Assembly (NCBI RefSeq): GCF_007830635.1 | Contig: NZ_VLLA01000016.1 | Coordinates: 62,001-126,000, forward strand | Reading direction: 5' to 3' | Source: Bradyrhizobium huanghuaihaiense | GTDB taxonomy: Bacteria; Pseudomonadota; Alphaproteobacteria; Rhizobiales; Xanthobacteraceae | DNA length: 64,000 nucleotides | Part shown: positions 33,174 to 42,179 of the stretch, one piece after another | How the letters are laid out: every line of letters begins with the position of its first letter | Numbering within the stretch: the stretch's first letter is position 1 | The notes under the pieces: model-generated | Told to the model about the DNA's origin: nothing | What the model saw: the letters and a program-made list of their open reading frames with translations, nothing else | Databases searched by the model: none | Made by a program: the position numbers and the translations under genes

Positions 33174-33992
33174 ATGACCAACCTCACCCCCACCGGCTTC
33201 CTCAGCATCGATGGCGCCAGCCTCGAATACAAATGGCTCGCGCCGCTGGCCGCCGACGCTCCCACCATCGTCATGCTGCATGAAGGCCTCGGCTCGGTCG
33301 GCCTCTGGGGCGACTTCCCGGAAAAACTCCTGCAGGCGACCGGCGCCGGTATCTTCGTCTATTCGCGTGCGGGCTACGGCCAGTCGAGCCCGGTCACGCT
33401 GCCGCGGCCGCTCGATTACATGCAGCGCGAGGCGCTGGACGTGCTGCCGAAGCTGCTCGACGCGATTCAGTTCAAGCGCGGCCTGTTGCTCGGCCATTCC
33501 GATGGTGCCTCGATCGCGACGATCTATGCCGGCGCGCATCAGGATCATCGCCTGAGCGGCCTTGTGCTGATCGCACCGCATTTCATCGTCGAGGACATCT
33601 CGGTGAAATCCATCGCCGCGATCAAGACGGCTTACGAGACGACCGACCTGAAGCCAAAGCTCGCGCGCTGGCACAAGGACGTCGACAACGCCTTCCATGG
33701 CTGGAACGGGGCCTGGCTCGATCCAAAATTCCGCGACTGGGACATCTCGGAATATCTCGCCTACATCCGCGTTCCCGTCATGGTCCTGCAAGGTGCAGGC
33801 GACCAATATGGGACATTGCGCCAGGTCGAAATTGCGCAGGAAGAGTGCTATTGTCCGGTCGATTTTAAAGTCATTTCAGAAGCGGGCCATTCCCCGCATC
33901 GTGAAGCGCCGGGGGCGACGCTTGACGCGATTGAGCAATTTGCAAGAGCGGCCCTGCGCGACGACCAGGGACTTCAGGGACACGCCGCATGA
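33174..33992 (+). CDS. Alpha/beta hydrolase of the box locus
   Basis: A 272-residue alpha/beta hydrolase without a signal peptide. The oxyanion region is MLHEGLGSVGLWGDFP, the nucleophile elbow is LLLGHSDGASIA (Ser near residue 104), the acid is in LQGAGDQYGT and the histidine is in EAGHSPHREAP. Lying between the benzoate-CoA ligase and boxC genes, it may hydrolyse an ester or thioester of the pathway, perhaps rescuing CoA from dead-end products. The activity is not known. Confidence 0.82.
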   Translation: MTNLTPTGFLSIDGASLEYKWLAPLAADAPTIVMLHEGLGSVGLWGDFPEKLLQATGAGIFVYSRAGYGQSSPVTLPRPLDYMQREALDVLPKLLDAIQFKRGLLLGHSDGASIATIYAGAHQDHRLSGLVLIAPHFIVEDISVKSIAAIKTAYETTDLKPKLARWHKDVDNAFHGWNGAWLDPKFRDWDISEYLAYIRVPVMVLQGAGDQYGTLRQVEIAQEECYCPVDFKVISEAGHSPHREAPGATLDAIEQFARAALRDDQGLQGHAA

Positions 33993-34010
33993 CTATGCGG
34001 AGGCACATCT

Positions 34011-34535
34011 GTGAATGTGCCTTCACATGCAAGCGGTCCGCTGCCGTGGCCGCGATGGGCCTATGTGCCGGGCGAGACCGGCGGCGTTGACGCCGATTAC
34101 GAGACGCTTCGTCTGGCAAAGGCGCTGGTACCCTCGGCCTTCCGCGGCTACGTGCCGGCGCGGCATCCGGCGCTGCGCTACGGCCTCGCGCTCAACGACC
34201 GCGGCTATTTCTGGGAATCGCAGGAGGTGCTGGAGGCCGTGTGGGCCGCAGCGCCGCAAGGCGGCCGCGAGCGCATTCTGCTGCGCGCCTGCATCCACAT
34301 CGCCAACGCGAATCTGCGGCTGCGGATGCAGAGGCTGCACTCGGCCGCGCGGCTGTTCGGTGACGCGCAGGCCGAGCTGCGGGCGCTGAGCACGCGCAAG
34401 GCGGCCGCCGGCGGCGACGGCTTTGTCGAGAGCTTTCCGATTCCGGCGCTGACCGCGCTGCTGCAGGCCAAGCTCGGCCGTCCCCAGCTCTCCAAGGCCG
34501 ACTGGATTGCGCTTGGCGCTATCGTGCGGTCCTAG
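34011..34535 (+). CDS. DUF309 family protein
   Basis: A 174-residue helical protein. The core YGLALNDRGYFWESQEVLEAVWAAAPQGGRERILLRACIHIANANLRLR is that of the DUF309 family, whose usual WExHE motif is WESQE here. Translation starts at GTG with GCGGAGG upstream. It follows the alpha/beta hydrolase gene by 18 bases and precedes boxC, so it is probably co-transcribed with the benzoate genes. Function unknown. Confidence 0.75.
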   Translation: MNVPSHASGPLPWPRWAYVPGETGGVDADYETLRLAKALVPSAFRGYVPARHPALRYGLALNDRGYFWESQEVLEAVWAAAPQGGRERILLRACIHIANANLRLRMQRLHSAARLFGDAQAELRALSTRKAAAGGDGFVESFPIPALTALLQAKLGRPQLSKADWIALGAIVRS

Positions 34536-34543
34536 CCATCCGC

Positions 34544-34560
34544 ATGAAACAAAGTGCATG
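34544..34560. promoter_or_regulatory. BoxR-like motif upstream of boxC (distal)
   Basis: ATGAAACAAAGTGCATG, running into a second TGCA (TGCATGCA at 34555-34562). It is identical to the motif at 18839 at 16 of 17 positions. It lies about 95 bases before the boxC start. Confidence 0.6.
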
Positions 34561-34592
34561 CATGAGCGGTTAAGGGCTAGACGCCTCCCAAA

Positions 34593-34612
34593 AGATGCAC
34601 TATTGTGCATCT
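34593..34612. promoter_or_regulatory. TGCA-N6-TGCA palindrome upstream of boxC (proximal)
   Basis: AGATGCACTATTGTGCATCT: perfect 8-bp arms around TATT, containing TGCA-N6-TGCA. It lies 43 bases before the boxC ATG, a good repressor position. From recall, BzdR/BoxR recognise TGCA repeats with this spacing. Confidence 0.7.
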
Positions 34613-34655
34613 AAAGGTAAACGCCAGAACGCATAATCAAGCTCAAGGGTGGCCC

Positions 34656-36344
34656 ATGGCCGGGGAAGATCGGCGCCTCGCAGGCGGTGCGACATTCATC
34701 GATTTCCAGACCGAACCGTCCCGCTACAAGCACTGGAAGCTCGCGGTCGACGGCGATGTCGCGACGCTGACCATGGACGTCGACGAGAATGGCGGCTTGT
34801 TCGAGGGCTATCTGCTCAAGCTCAATTCCTACGATCTCGGCGTCGACATCGAGCTCGCCGACGTGGTCCAGCGGCTGCGCTTCGAGCACCCGGAAGTGAA
34901 GGTCGTGGTGATGCGCTCAGCCAAGAACCGCGTGTTCTGCGCCGGCGCCAACATCCGCATGCTCGCGGGCTCGACCCATGCCCACAAGGTCAACTTCTGC
35001 AAGTTCACCAACGAGACTCGCAACGGCATGGAGGATTCGTCCGAGAATTCCGGCCAGCGCTTCATCACGGTCGTGAACGGCTCGGCCGCCGGGGGCGGCT
35101 ATGAGCTGGCGCTCGCGACCGACCACATCATCCTCGCCGATGACGGCTCGTCTGCTGTCGCGCTGCCCGAAGTGCCGCTGCTCGCGGTGCTGCCGGGCAC
35201 CGGCGGCCTCACCCGCGTCGTCGACAAGCGCAAGGTGCGCCGCGACCACGCCGACTTCTTCTGCACCATCGAGGAAGGCGTGAAGGGCAAGCGCGCCGTG
35301 CAGTGGCGTCTCGTCGACGAGATCGCGCCAAACTCGAAACTCGAAGGCAAGATCGCCGAGCGTGCCAAGGAGTTCGCGGCGGCCTCGAAGCGCAAGGGCA
35401 GCGGCAAGGGTATCGCGCTGACGCCGCTCAAGCGCATCATCGGCGAGACCGGCATCCAATACGGCTTCGTCAGCGTCGACATCGATCGCACTGCGCGCAT
35501 CGCCACCATCTCGATCAAGGCGCCCGAGACAGCGCCGCCCGCCGACATCGACGGCATAATGGCGAAGGGCGCTGCATTCTGGCCGCTCCAGGTCGCGCGC
35601 GAGCTCGACGACGCCATCCTTCACTTACGCATCAACGAGCTCGAGATCGCGATGCTGGTGTTCAAGAGCCATGGCGATCGCGCCCATGTGCTCGCGCACG
35701 ACGCCTTCCTCGAAGCCAACAAGGCGCATTGGCTGGTCAACGAAATCAGGCATTACTGGAAGCGTGTGCTGAAGCGCATCGACGTCACCTCGCGCACGCT
35801 GGTGACGCTGGTCGAGCCCGGCTCCTGCTTTGCCGGTACGCTGGCCGAGCTCGTCTTCGCCGCCGACCGCTCCTACATGCTGATCGGCACGCGCCAGGGC
35901 GACAACCGTCCGCCGCCGTCGATCGAGCTCTCCGCGATGAATTTCGGTCCGTACCCGATGAGCCACGGGCTGACCCGGCTGGAATCGCGCTTCCAGGCCG
36001 ATCCCTCCGACGTCGAGCGCGCCGAAGCAACGCTCGGCACCGCCCTCGATGCCGAGCAGGCGGAAGAGCTCGGCCTCGTCACCTTCGCGCTCGACGACAT
36101 CGACTGGGACGACGAGGTCCGCGTGTTCCTCGAGGAGCGCGCCAGCTTCTCGCCCGACAGCCTCACCGGCATGGAAGCGAGCCTGCGCTTCGTTGGTCCC
36201 GAGACGATGGAATCAAAGATCTTCGCCCGCCTCACCGCCTGGCAGAACTGGATCTTCCAGCGCCCCAACGCGGTCGGCGAGGAAGGCGCACTGCGCCGCT
36301 ATGGCAGCGGCCAGAAGCCGAAATTCGATATGACGCGGGTTTAA
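34656..36344 (+). CDS. boxC: Benzoyl-CoA-dihydrodiol (2,3-epoxybenzoyl-CoA) lyase BoxC
   Basis: A 562-residue member of the enoyl-CoA hydratase superfamily, about the normal BoxC length. The first crotonase core holds NRVFCAGANIRMLAGSTHA (oxyanion hole) and VNGSAAGGGYELALATDHI; a second related region lies after residue 280. BoxC cleaves the 2,3-epoxide of benzoyl-CoA with water, releasing formate and 3,4-dehydroadipyl-CoA semialdehyde. The ATG at 34656 is chosen because upstream in-frame codons overlap the operator palindrome. BoxB is encoded next, after a repeat. Confidence 0.93.
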   Translation: MAGEDRRLAGGATFIDFQTEPSRYKHWKLAVDGDVATLTMDVDENGGLFEGYLLKLNSYDLGVDIELADVVQRLRFEHPEVKVVVMRSAKNRVFCAGANIRMLAGSTHAHKVNFCKFTNETRNGMEDSSENSGQRFITVVNGSAAGGGYELALATDHIILADDGSSAVALPEVPLLAVLPGTGGLTRVVDKRKVRRDHADFFCTIEEGVKGKRAVQWRLVDEIAPNSKLEGKIAERAKEFAAASKRKGSGKGIALTPLKRIIGETGIQYGFVSVDIDRTARIATISIKAPETAPPADIDGIMAKGAAFWPLQVARELDDAILHLRINELEIAMLVFKSHGDRAHVLAHDAFLEANKAHWLVNEIRHYWKRVLKRIDVTSRTLVTLVEPGSCFAGTLAELVFAADRSYMLIGTRQGDNRPPPSIELSAMNFGPYPMSHGLTRLESRFQADPSDVERAEATLGTALDAEQAEELGLVTFALDDIDWDDEVRVFLEERASFSPDSLTGMEASLRFVGPETMESKIFARLTAWQNWIFQRPNAVGEEGALRRYGSGQKPKFDMTRV

Positions 36345-36350
36345 CGATCT

Positions 36351-36473
36351 TCGTGTCCCGGGCGCGGCGCAGCGCGAAGCGGTGCGACGCAGAACCGGGA
36401 CCCACACAGACCGAGCAATAGGTCCCGGCTCAGCAGTGCAGCACTTCGCGCCGCACTGCGTCCGGGACAAGAG
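36351..36473. repeat. cccggacgcg-type repeat between boxC and boxB
   Basis: Runs from GTGTCCCGGGCGCGGCGCAG to GCACTGCGTCCGGGAC, with two internal hairpins (GAACCGGGACCCA with TAGGTCCCGGCTC). It is the same family as at 16373 and 47938. It splits the boxC-boxB transcript. Confidence 0.8.
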
Positions 36474-36491
36474 AGCGCAAGGAGCACGGCC

Positions 36492-37943
36492 ATGAACATG
36501 AACATCATGAACGTCGACTACTCGACCAAGATTCCCAACAACGTGAATCTCGCCGAAGATCGCCAGGTGCTCAAGGCCCTCGAAGGCTGGCATCCCGGCT
36601 ACATGGACTGGTGGAGCGACATGGGGCCGGAAGGTTTCCAGGAATCGCTGGTTTACTTGCGCACCGCTTACTCCGTCGATCCGCGCGGCTGGGCCAAGTT
36701 CGACTATGTCCGCATGCCCGAATATCGCTGGGGCATTCTCCTCGCTCCCCAGGAAGAAAATCGCGTCGTTCCCTTCGGCGAGCACTATGGCGAGCCCGCC
36801 TGGCAGGAAGTGCCGGGCGAGCATCGCGCCATGCTGCGCCGCCTGATCGTGATCCAGGGTGACACCGAGCCCGCGTCGGTCGAGCAGCAGCGCCATCTCG
36901 GCAAGACCGCGCCCTCGCTCTACGACATGCGCAATCTGTTCCAGGTCAATGTCGAGGAAGGCCGCCATCTCTGGGCGATGGTCTACCTGCTGCAAAAATA
37001 TTTCGGCCGCGACGGACGTGAAGAAGCGGATGATCTGCTGCGCCGCCGCTCCGGCGATGCCGACGCGCCGCGCATGCTGGGCGCCTTCAACGAGGCGACG
37101 CCGGACTGGCTGTCCTTCTTCATGTTCACCTACTTCACCGACCGCGACGGCAAGATGCAGCTGCACTCGCTGGCGCAGTCGGGCTTCGATCCGCTGTCGC
37201 GCACCTGCCGCTTCATGCTGACGGAAGAAGCGCACCACATGTTCGTCGGCGAGACCGGGATCACCCGCGTCGTGCAGCGCACCTGCGATGCGATGAAGGC
37301 GGCCGGCATCACCGACCCCGCCGACATCGCCAAGGTCCGCGCGCTCGGCGTCATTGATCTGCCGACCATCCAGAAGAAGCTGAACCTGCACTATACGTTG
37401 TCGCTCGACCTGTTCGGCTCGGAGGTCTCGACCAACGCGGCCAACGCCTTCAACGCCGGCATCAAGGGCCGCTATCACGAGACCCAGATCGAGGACGATC
37501 ACCAGCTCAAGAACTCCACCTATCCGGTGCTCAAGCTGATCAACGGCGAGGTCAAGCTGGTCGACGAGCCGGCACTGACCGCGCTCAACATGCGCCTGCG
37601 CGACGATTACAGCCAGGACTGCGTCAAGGGCATGCTGCGCTGGAACAAGGTGATCTCAACCGCGGGCTACGACTTCAAGCTGACCCTGCCCAACGTCGCC
37701 TTCCACCGCCACATCGGCGAGTTCAAGGACGTGCATGCCACGCCCGACGGCATCCTGATCGACGATGCGACCTGGGCGAAGCGCAAGGACGAATGGCTGC
37801 CCTCGACTGCCGACGGCGACTTCATCACCTCGCTGATGCAGCCCGTCACCGAAACCGGCAAGTTCGCGTCCTGGATCTCGCCGCCGAAGGTGGGCATCGA
37901 CAACAAGCCCGGCGACTTCGAGTACGTGAAGATCGAGTCGTAG
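36492..37943 (+). CDS. boxB: Benzoyl-CoA 2,3-epoxidase subunit BoxB
   Basis: A 483-residue diiron oxygenase. Iron ligands are visible in NVEEGRHLWAMVYLL (E-x2-H near residue 157) and TEEAHHMFVGETG (E-x2-H near residue 247), with a further acid in FMFTYFTDRD. BoxB inserts one oxygen atom into benzoyl-CoA to form the 2,3-epoxide, using electrons from the reductase BoxA. BoxA is not encoded in this window, so it must be elsewhere or replaced. AAGGAG lies 7 bases before the ATG. Confidence 0.93.
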   Translation: MNMNIMNVDYSTKIPNNVNLAEDRQVLKALEGWHPGYMDWWSDMGPEGFQESLVYLRTAYSVDPRGWAKFDYVRMPEYRWGILLAPQEENRVVPFGEHYGEPAWQEVPGEHRAMLRRLIVIQGDTEPASVEQQRHLGKTAPSLYDMRNLFQVNVEEGRHLWAMVYLLQKYFGRDGREEADDLLRRRSGDADAPRMLGAFNEATPDWLSFFMFTYFTDRDGKMQLHSLAQSGFDPLSRTCRFMLTEEAHHMFVGETGITRVVQRTCDAMKAAGITDPADIAKVRALGVIDLPTIQKKLNLHYTLSLDLFGSEVSTNAANAFNAGIKGRYHETQIEDDHQLKNSTYPVLKLINGEVKLVDEPALTALNMRLRDDYSQDCVKGMLRWNKVISTAGYDFKLTLPNVAFHRHIGEFKDVHATPDGILIDDATWAKRKDEWLPSTADGDFITSLMQPVTETGKFASWISPPKVGIDNKPGDFEYVKIES

Positions 37944-37949
37944 GCGGTC

Positions 37950-38100
37950 CTTCACCTCTCCCCGCTTGCGGGGAGAGGTCGGATCACATCGCAGATGTGA
38001 TCCGGGTGAGGGGGGACAGGTGCGGCGACAATCTCCCGTGGGGAGAGAGGCCCCTCACCCCAACCCTCTCCCCGCAAGAGCGGGGCGAGGGGGCGCACCG
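37950..38100. repeat. ctctcccc-type stem repeats after boxB
   Basis: CACCTCTCCCCGC with GCGGGGAGAGGT forms a tight hairpin directly after the boxB stop, followed by GGATCACATC/GATGTGATCC and CCTCTCCCCGCAAGAGCGGGG. It lies between convergent genes and may terminate both. Confidence 0.7.
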
Positions 38101-38124
38101 TCCGCGCCGCGTGCAGCGGTTCGC

Positions 38125-38925
38125 CTACCCCGCAATCTCCAGCCCGGCATTCGCATACACCACGCCGCCATCGACCGCGATGGTGTTGCCGACCACGTAG
38201 TCGCCCGCGCGCGAGGCGAGATAGATCGCCACGCCCGCCATATCCTCGTCGGTGCCGATCCGCCGCGCCGGAATGCGCTTAGCGACCTCGTCCGCATGGT
38301 CGCGTGCGGCGCGGTTCATGTCGGATTTGAACGCGCCCGGCGCGATCGCGGTGACGTTGATGTTGTCCTTGACCAGCTTCGTCGCCATGCGCCGCGTCAG
38401 GTGGATCACGGCGGCCTTGCTTGCGGCGTAGGAATAGGTCTCGCTCGGATTGACGAAGATGCCGTCGACCGAAGCGATGTTGATCACCTTCGCCGGCCGC
38501 TCCGCGCTCGCCGCCGCGCGCAACGGTTTTGCCAGAGCCTTGGTCAGGAAGAACAGCGACTTGACGTTGAGGTCCATGACCTTGTCCCAGCCGCTTTCCG
38601 GGAATTCGTCGAACTCCGCGCCCCACGCGGCGCCCGCATTGTTGACGAGGATGTCGAGCTTCGGCTCCAGCTTGGCGATCTCGGAGGCCAACTTGTTGCA
38701 GCCTTCGACGGTGGAGATGTCGATCGGCAGCGCGATGCATTCGCCGTCATATTGCGCGGTGAGCTCTTGCGCGGTCGCCTCGCACGGTCCTGCTTTGCGC
38801 GCAGTGATGTAGACCTTCGAAGCCCCGGCGCTGAGGTATCCCGCCGCGATCATCTTGCCGATGCCGCGCGAGCCTCCGGTCACGAGCGCGACGCGGCCTT
38901 TGAGCGAGAACAGATCGTTGAACAT
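38125..38925 (-). CDS. Short-chain dehydrogenase/reductase
   Basis: A 266-residue SDR. The cofactor motif is TGGSRGIGKM (TGxxxGxG) at residues 16-25, structural NNAGAA near 95, and the catalytic Ser-Tyr-Lys are in NIASVDG and YSYAASKAA. ITARKAG after the second strand, with a basic residue, favours NADP. It resembles 3-oxoacyl-type reductases. It is convergent with boxB, and GGGAGG precedes its start. A role in processing ring-cleavage products is possible but unproven. Confidence 0.85.
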   Translation of the reverse strand: MFNDLFSLKGRVALVTGGSRGIGKMIAAGYLSAGASKVYITARKAGPCEATAQELTAQYDGECIALPIDISTVEGCNKLASEIAKLEPKLDILVNNAGAAWGAEFDEFPESGWDKVMDLNVKSLFFLTKALAKPLRAAASAERPAKVINIASVDGIFVNPSETYSYAASKAAVIHLTRRMATKLVKDNINVTAIAPGAFKSDMNRAARDHADEVAKRIPARRIGTDEDMAGVAIYLASRAGDYVVGNTIAVDGGVVYANAGLEIAG

Positions 38926-39030
38926 GGTGCCTCCCTTGGTTGCCGTCCGTTGTGGGCGGGGCGGGGAGGGGAGTCAAGGAAGGCGCTGCGATGCGCAGTG
39001 TATCGCGACCGCGGTCCAACTAACTCGGTG

Positions 39031-39176
39031 TCGTCCCGGCCTAGTTGCGCAATTGCGCACGGGGGCCGGGACCCATAACCACAGGAAGAGGTTTGGCGAA
39101 GGTTGGTCGTTCGGAATTGATACCGATTGCAATCGAAAGATCACGCGGTATGGGTCCCGGCCTTCGCCGGGACGAC
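39031..39176. repeat. cgtcccggcctagttgcgc-type repeat, copy 2
   Basis: The left end is near-identical to the copies at 30201 and 55571, including CTAGTTGCGCAATTGCGCAC. Its right end reaches to 2 bases from the stop codon of the polysaccharide deacetylase gene. Confidence 0.85.
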
Positions 39177-39178
39177 GG

Positions 39179-40237
39179 TCAGGCCGCCGCGATCCGGCGA
39201 AAGCCGTTCCACATCGCCGTTGCTGCGCCCGAGGTCAGCACCGGCAAAATCCGCGTGTCCTGGTAGTTGCCGTTGAGCGAGACGCGCGGCAGCGCGGTCA
39301 TGTGGCCGGCGTTCTCGGCGAACAGCATGCCGGGCCGCGTCGTCACCGCGGTCTTGAAGCCGGCGGAGGCGGCCAGGGTGAACTCACGCTCGCCCGCGGC
39401 GTCGCGGTCGCCATAGGGATAGGCGAAATGCAGCACGGGACGCTCCAGCGCCTGCTCGATCCGCGTGCGGCTCACCGTCATCTCCTGCGCGGCGATCTCT
39501 TCCGCCTGCTTGGCGAGATTGCAATGGCTGATGGTGTGCGCGCCGATCGTGACCAGCGGATCGGCGGCGAACCTCTTCATCTCGTCCCAGGACAGGCAGA
39601 GGCTGCGGCACAGCGCTTCCATGTCGACACCGTGCCTGGTGCAGAGCGCCGCGATCTCGCGGGCCAGATCATGCTCGCCGGGCAGCGCGCGCAGCCAGTC
39701 GTGCAGGCGGTCGAACGTCGCCTGCTTCGCCGCCGGCGTCGTCGCATCGAGCCGTAGCGCGGAATGGCCGATCTCGACCTCGATCTGCTCGGCCCTGGCG
39801 ATCACGGCCTCCAGCGCGGTCCACCACAGCCGTCCGGTGCCTTCTGCGAAATCGCTGGCGACATAGACCACCAGAGGCGCGTCAAATTCGCGCAGCACCG
39901 GCAGGGCATAGTCCAGATTGTCCCGATAGCCATCGTCGAGCGTGAAGGCGGCGAAGCGGCGGTCGAACCGGCCCTGCACCAGCCGCTCATGCAGCTCGTC
40001 CATGCTGACGATGTCGATGTCGCGCGTGCGCAGATGGCTCAGCGTGGCGCGCAGGAACTCAGGGGTGACTTCGAGATGCCGGTTCGGCTGGAACGCGTCC
40101 TCGCGGGCGGGCCTCACGTGATGCAGCATGAAAATGGCGCCGACGCCCGAGAGCAGTGGACGCAGCAGATGGTGCGCACCACTGAAGTAGAGCGCCCCCA
40201 GCCCGGCGCGGATCACGTTGTTGCGGAGTTGTTTCAT
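39179..40237 (-). CDS. Polysaccharide deacetylase family protein
   Basis: A 352-residue NodB-fold carbohydrate esterase. The metal site is seen in FTLDDGYRDN (the DD motif), IGAHTISH (H-x3-H motif) and AYPYGDRD. It is longer than NodB, with an N-terminal extension, VIRAGLGALYFSGAHHLLRPLL, that may lie on the membrane, then GAIFMLHHVRP. It probably deacetylates an exo- or cell-envelope polysaccharide. The start at 40237 is uncertain because no strong ribosome site is present. Confidence 0.82.
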   Translation of the reverse strand: MKQLRNNVIRAGLGALYFSGAHHLLRPLLSGVGAIFMLHHVRPAREDAFQPNRHLEVTPEFLRATLSHLRTRDIDIVSMDELHERLVQGRFDRRFAAFTLDDGYRDNLDYALPVLREFDAPLVVYVASDFAEGTGRLWWTALEAVIARAEQIEVEIGHSALRLDATTPAAKQATFDRLHDWLRALPGEHDLAREIAALCTRHGVDMEALCRSLCLSWDEMKRFAADPLVTIGAHTISHCNLAKQAEEIAAQEMTVSRTRIEQALERPVLHFAYPYGDRDAAGEREFTLAASAGFKTAVTTRPGMLFAENAGHMTALPRVSLNGNYQDTRILPVLTSGAATAMWNGFRRIAAA

Positions 40238-40404
40238 TGCAGGCTGGCCGACCCCCGGGCATTCCGCCCTCAACTCTAAGGAAGGACCCTTGAAGAAAAA
40301 GTTATTCCAATTGTCCACGCGGGGCCCTCGGAAGGGCACGATTTCCGGTTTGACAGCCCGCCAAGGGTTTGTTTTGTCTCCGGTTCCAGAGTTCGGGTCG
40401 TCGA

Positions 40405-41799
40405 ATGCAGAAGCTTTTCACTTGGGCCAGCAAATGGTGGCCGGGGTTGATTCCCCTGGCCGTCATGTGGGGATTTGCGGCCTGGAATAATACCTTGCCG
40501 GTCGAGGCGGATTTGTCCGCCCGCAGCTCGGCGGCGCTAAAGGATACCGTTCTGGACAAGACCCGGATCGCGGTGGACGGCCGCGACGTCAGCCTGGCCG
40601 CGGACGCCTTTTCCGAGGAGGGGCGTCGCGATGCGGTGATGGCGGTCGAGCTCGTCCCGGGCGTGCGCCTGGTCGACGACCGGACCCGCCTCGTTCCCGA
40701 GGCCAAACCCTTCGTCTGGAATGCCGAGCGCGACGTGGTGCGGGTGACGCTGTCGGGTTCCGCCCCCCTGCCGTCGATGAAGGCCCGCCTGACCGAGGCG
40801 GCGCGCAAGGAGCTCGGCGGCGTCGAGGTGGCCGATCAGATGGGTCTTGCACGCGGCGCGCCGCCGCGTTTCGAGGCCGCCGCGATGCTGCTGCTCGACC
40901 AGATCGGCAAGCTCAAGGACGGCAAGATCACGATATCAGATACCAAGGTCAATTTGTCGGGCATGGCGCGCGAGCTCGGCGGTCGCGAGGCGATCGCGGC
41001 CGCGCTGAAGAATCTTCCCGAGGGGTTCTCGATCGCCGCGAACGAGATCAAGGCGCCGCCCTACATCTTCCAGGCCTACAAGGATCCGGTTGCTGCGACC
41101 GTGACGCTGACCGGCTACGTCCCCGACAACAATGTCCACGCCGCGATCGCCACCAGCGCGTCGCGGAAGTTCTTCGGCGAAAAGGTCGTCGACAATCTCA
41201 AGGCCAGCATCGGCGCGCCCGCCTCGTTCAACCCCGCCGTGGTCGCGGCGCTCGGGGCGCTGTCGCGGCTGTCGACCGGCACGCTCGTCGTGTCCGATCG
41301 CGAGGTGAAGCTGTCGGGCGATGCGCTCTATGAAGGGGCCGCCAACGACATCCGCGCCGGCCTCGGCAAGGATTTTCCAAAGACCTGGCAGTACAAGCCG
41401 GAGATCACGGTGAAGCCGGCGCCGGGCCCGGTCGACGGCACGGTCTGCCAGCAATTGTTCTCCGAGCTTCTGGGCAAGGGCAAGATCCGCTTCGCGGCCA
41501 AGCGCGCCGACATCGATCCGGACTCCGCCGGCATCCTCGATCATCTGATCGAGACGGCACTGCGCTGCCCTAACGCCAATATCGAGGTTGCAGGTCACAC
41601 CGATGCCGACGGCGAGGATTCCTTCAACCAGGCGCTCTCCGAGAAGCGGGCGCAGGCGGTGATCGACTACCTGGTCAAGGCCGGCCTGCCCGCCAGCCGT
41701 TTCAGCGCGGTGGGCTATGGCGCGACGCAGCCCGTCGCCGGCAACGACACCGATGACGGCAAGGCCCAGAACCGCCGCATCGAATTTCTGGTGAGGTGA
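40405..41799 (+). CDS. BON/OmpA-like domain membrane protein
   Basis: A 464-residue protein with one N-terminal membrane anchor (LIPLAVMWGFAAWN). About three BON-like repeats follow, including VTLTGYVPDNNVHAAI and LVVSDREVKLSGDALYEGA, and a C-terminal OmpA peptidoglycan-binding domain from residue 350 (IRFAAKRADIDPDSAGILDHL, then IEVAGHTDADG and QNRRIEFLVR). The order anchor-BON-OmpA recalls mycobacterial ArfA. It probably links the inner membrane to peptidoglycan. The next gene starts 3 bases after its stop. Confidence 0.8.
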   Translation: MQKLFTWASKWWPGLIPLAVMWGFAAWNNTLPVEADLSARSSAALKDTVLDKTRIAVDGRDVSLAADAFSEEGRRDAVMAVELVPGVRLVDDRTRLVPEAKPFVWNAERDVVRVTLSGSAPLPSMKARLTEAARKELGGVEVADQMGLARGAPPRFEAAAMLLLDQIGKLKDGKITISDTKVNLSGMARELGGREAIAAALKNLPEGFSIAANEIKAPPYIFQAYKDPVAATVTLTGYVPDNNVHAAIATSASRKFFGEKVVDNLKASIGAPASFNPAVVAALGALSRLSTGTLVVSDREVKLSGDALYEGAANDIRAGLGKDFPKTWQYKPEITVKPAPGPVDGTVCQQLFSELLGKGKIRFAAKRADIDPDSAGILDHLIETALRCPNANIEVAGHTDADGEDSFNQALSEKRAQAVIDYLVKAGLPASRFSAVGYGATQPVAGNDTDDGKAQNRRIEFLVR

Positions 41800-41801
41800 C
41801 G

Positions 41802-42098
41802 ATGCCCTATCTCGTCTCGTTCCATATGGGTTGGCTGATCGGTTCGGTGCTGCTGGGCTTCTGCATGGGCTGGATTTCGGTGGTCCAGCGCGGCAACGGC
41901 ACCTCGAAGGTCACCGCGCGCTGGCTCGCCTTGCTCGCCGCGGGCCTGGTCGCGGCCTCGTTTGCCCATGTCGTTCCCGGCCGCTTCGGCTACTGGCTCG
42001 ACCTCGGCCTGATCATGTTCGCCTGCTACCTCGTCGGCTGCACCATCGGCGCTTGGCTGCGCGACCGGGTGGTCGCGCGGACCGCGCCGCCGGCCTGA
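41802..42098 (+). CDS. Small membrane protein coupled to the OmpA-like gene
   Basis: A 98-residue protein with three predicted membrane segments: HMGWLIGSVLLGFCMGWISVV, WLALLAAGLVAASFAHV and LGLIMFACYLVGCTIGAWL. It immediately follows the BON/OmpA gene; a GTG at 41796 overlapping that stop is an alternative start. It is likely a partner of that protein in the inner membrane. No family recognised. Confidence 0.7.
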   Translation: MPYLVSFHMGWLIGSVLLGFCMGWISVVQRGNGTSKVTARWLALLAAGLVAASFAHVVPGRFGYWLDLGLIMFACYLVGCTIGAWLRDRVVARTAPPA

Positions 42099-42179
42099 GA
42101 CGTCGGTTCGCCCGAACAGCCCTCGACATCGCGTAAATCGCCCGGCTGGCACGACAATCGTCGAAGCGCGATGTTTAGC

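Noticed and set aside
34917..35624. Long antisense frames opposite boxC
   Set aside because: Low-complexity Ala/Arg/Gly composition typical of complementary-strand frames in GC-rich DNA.
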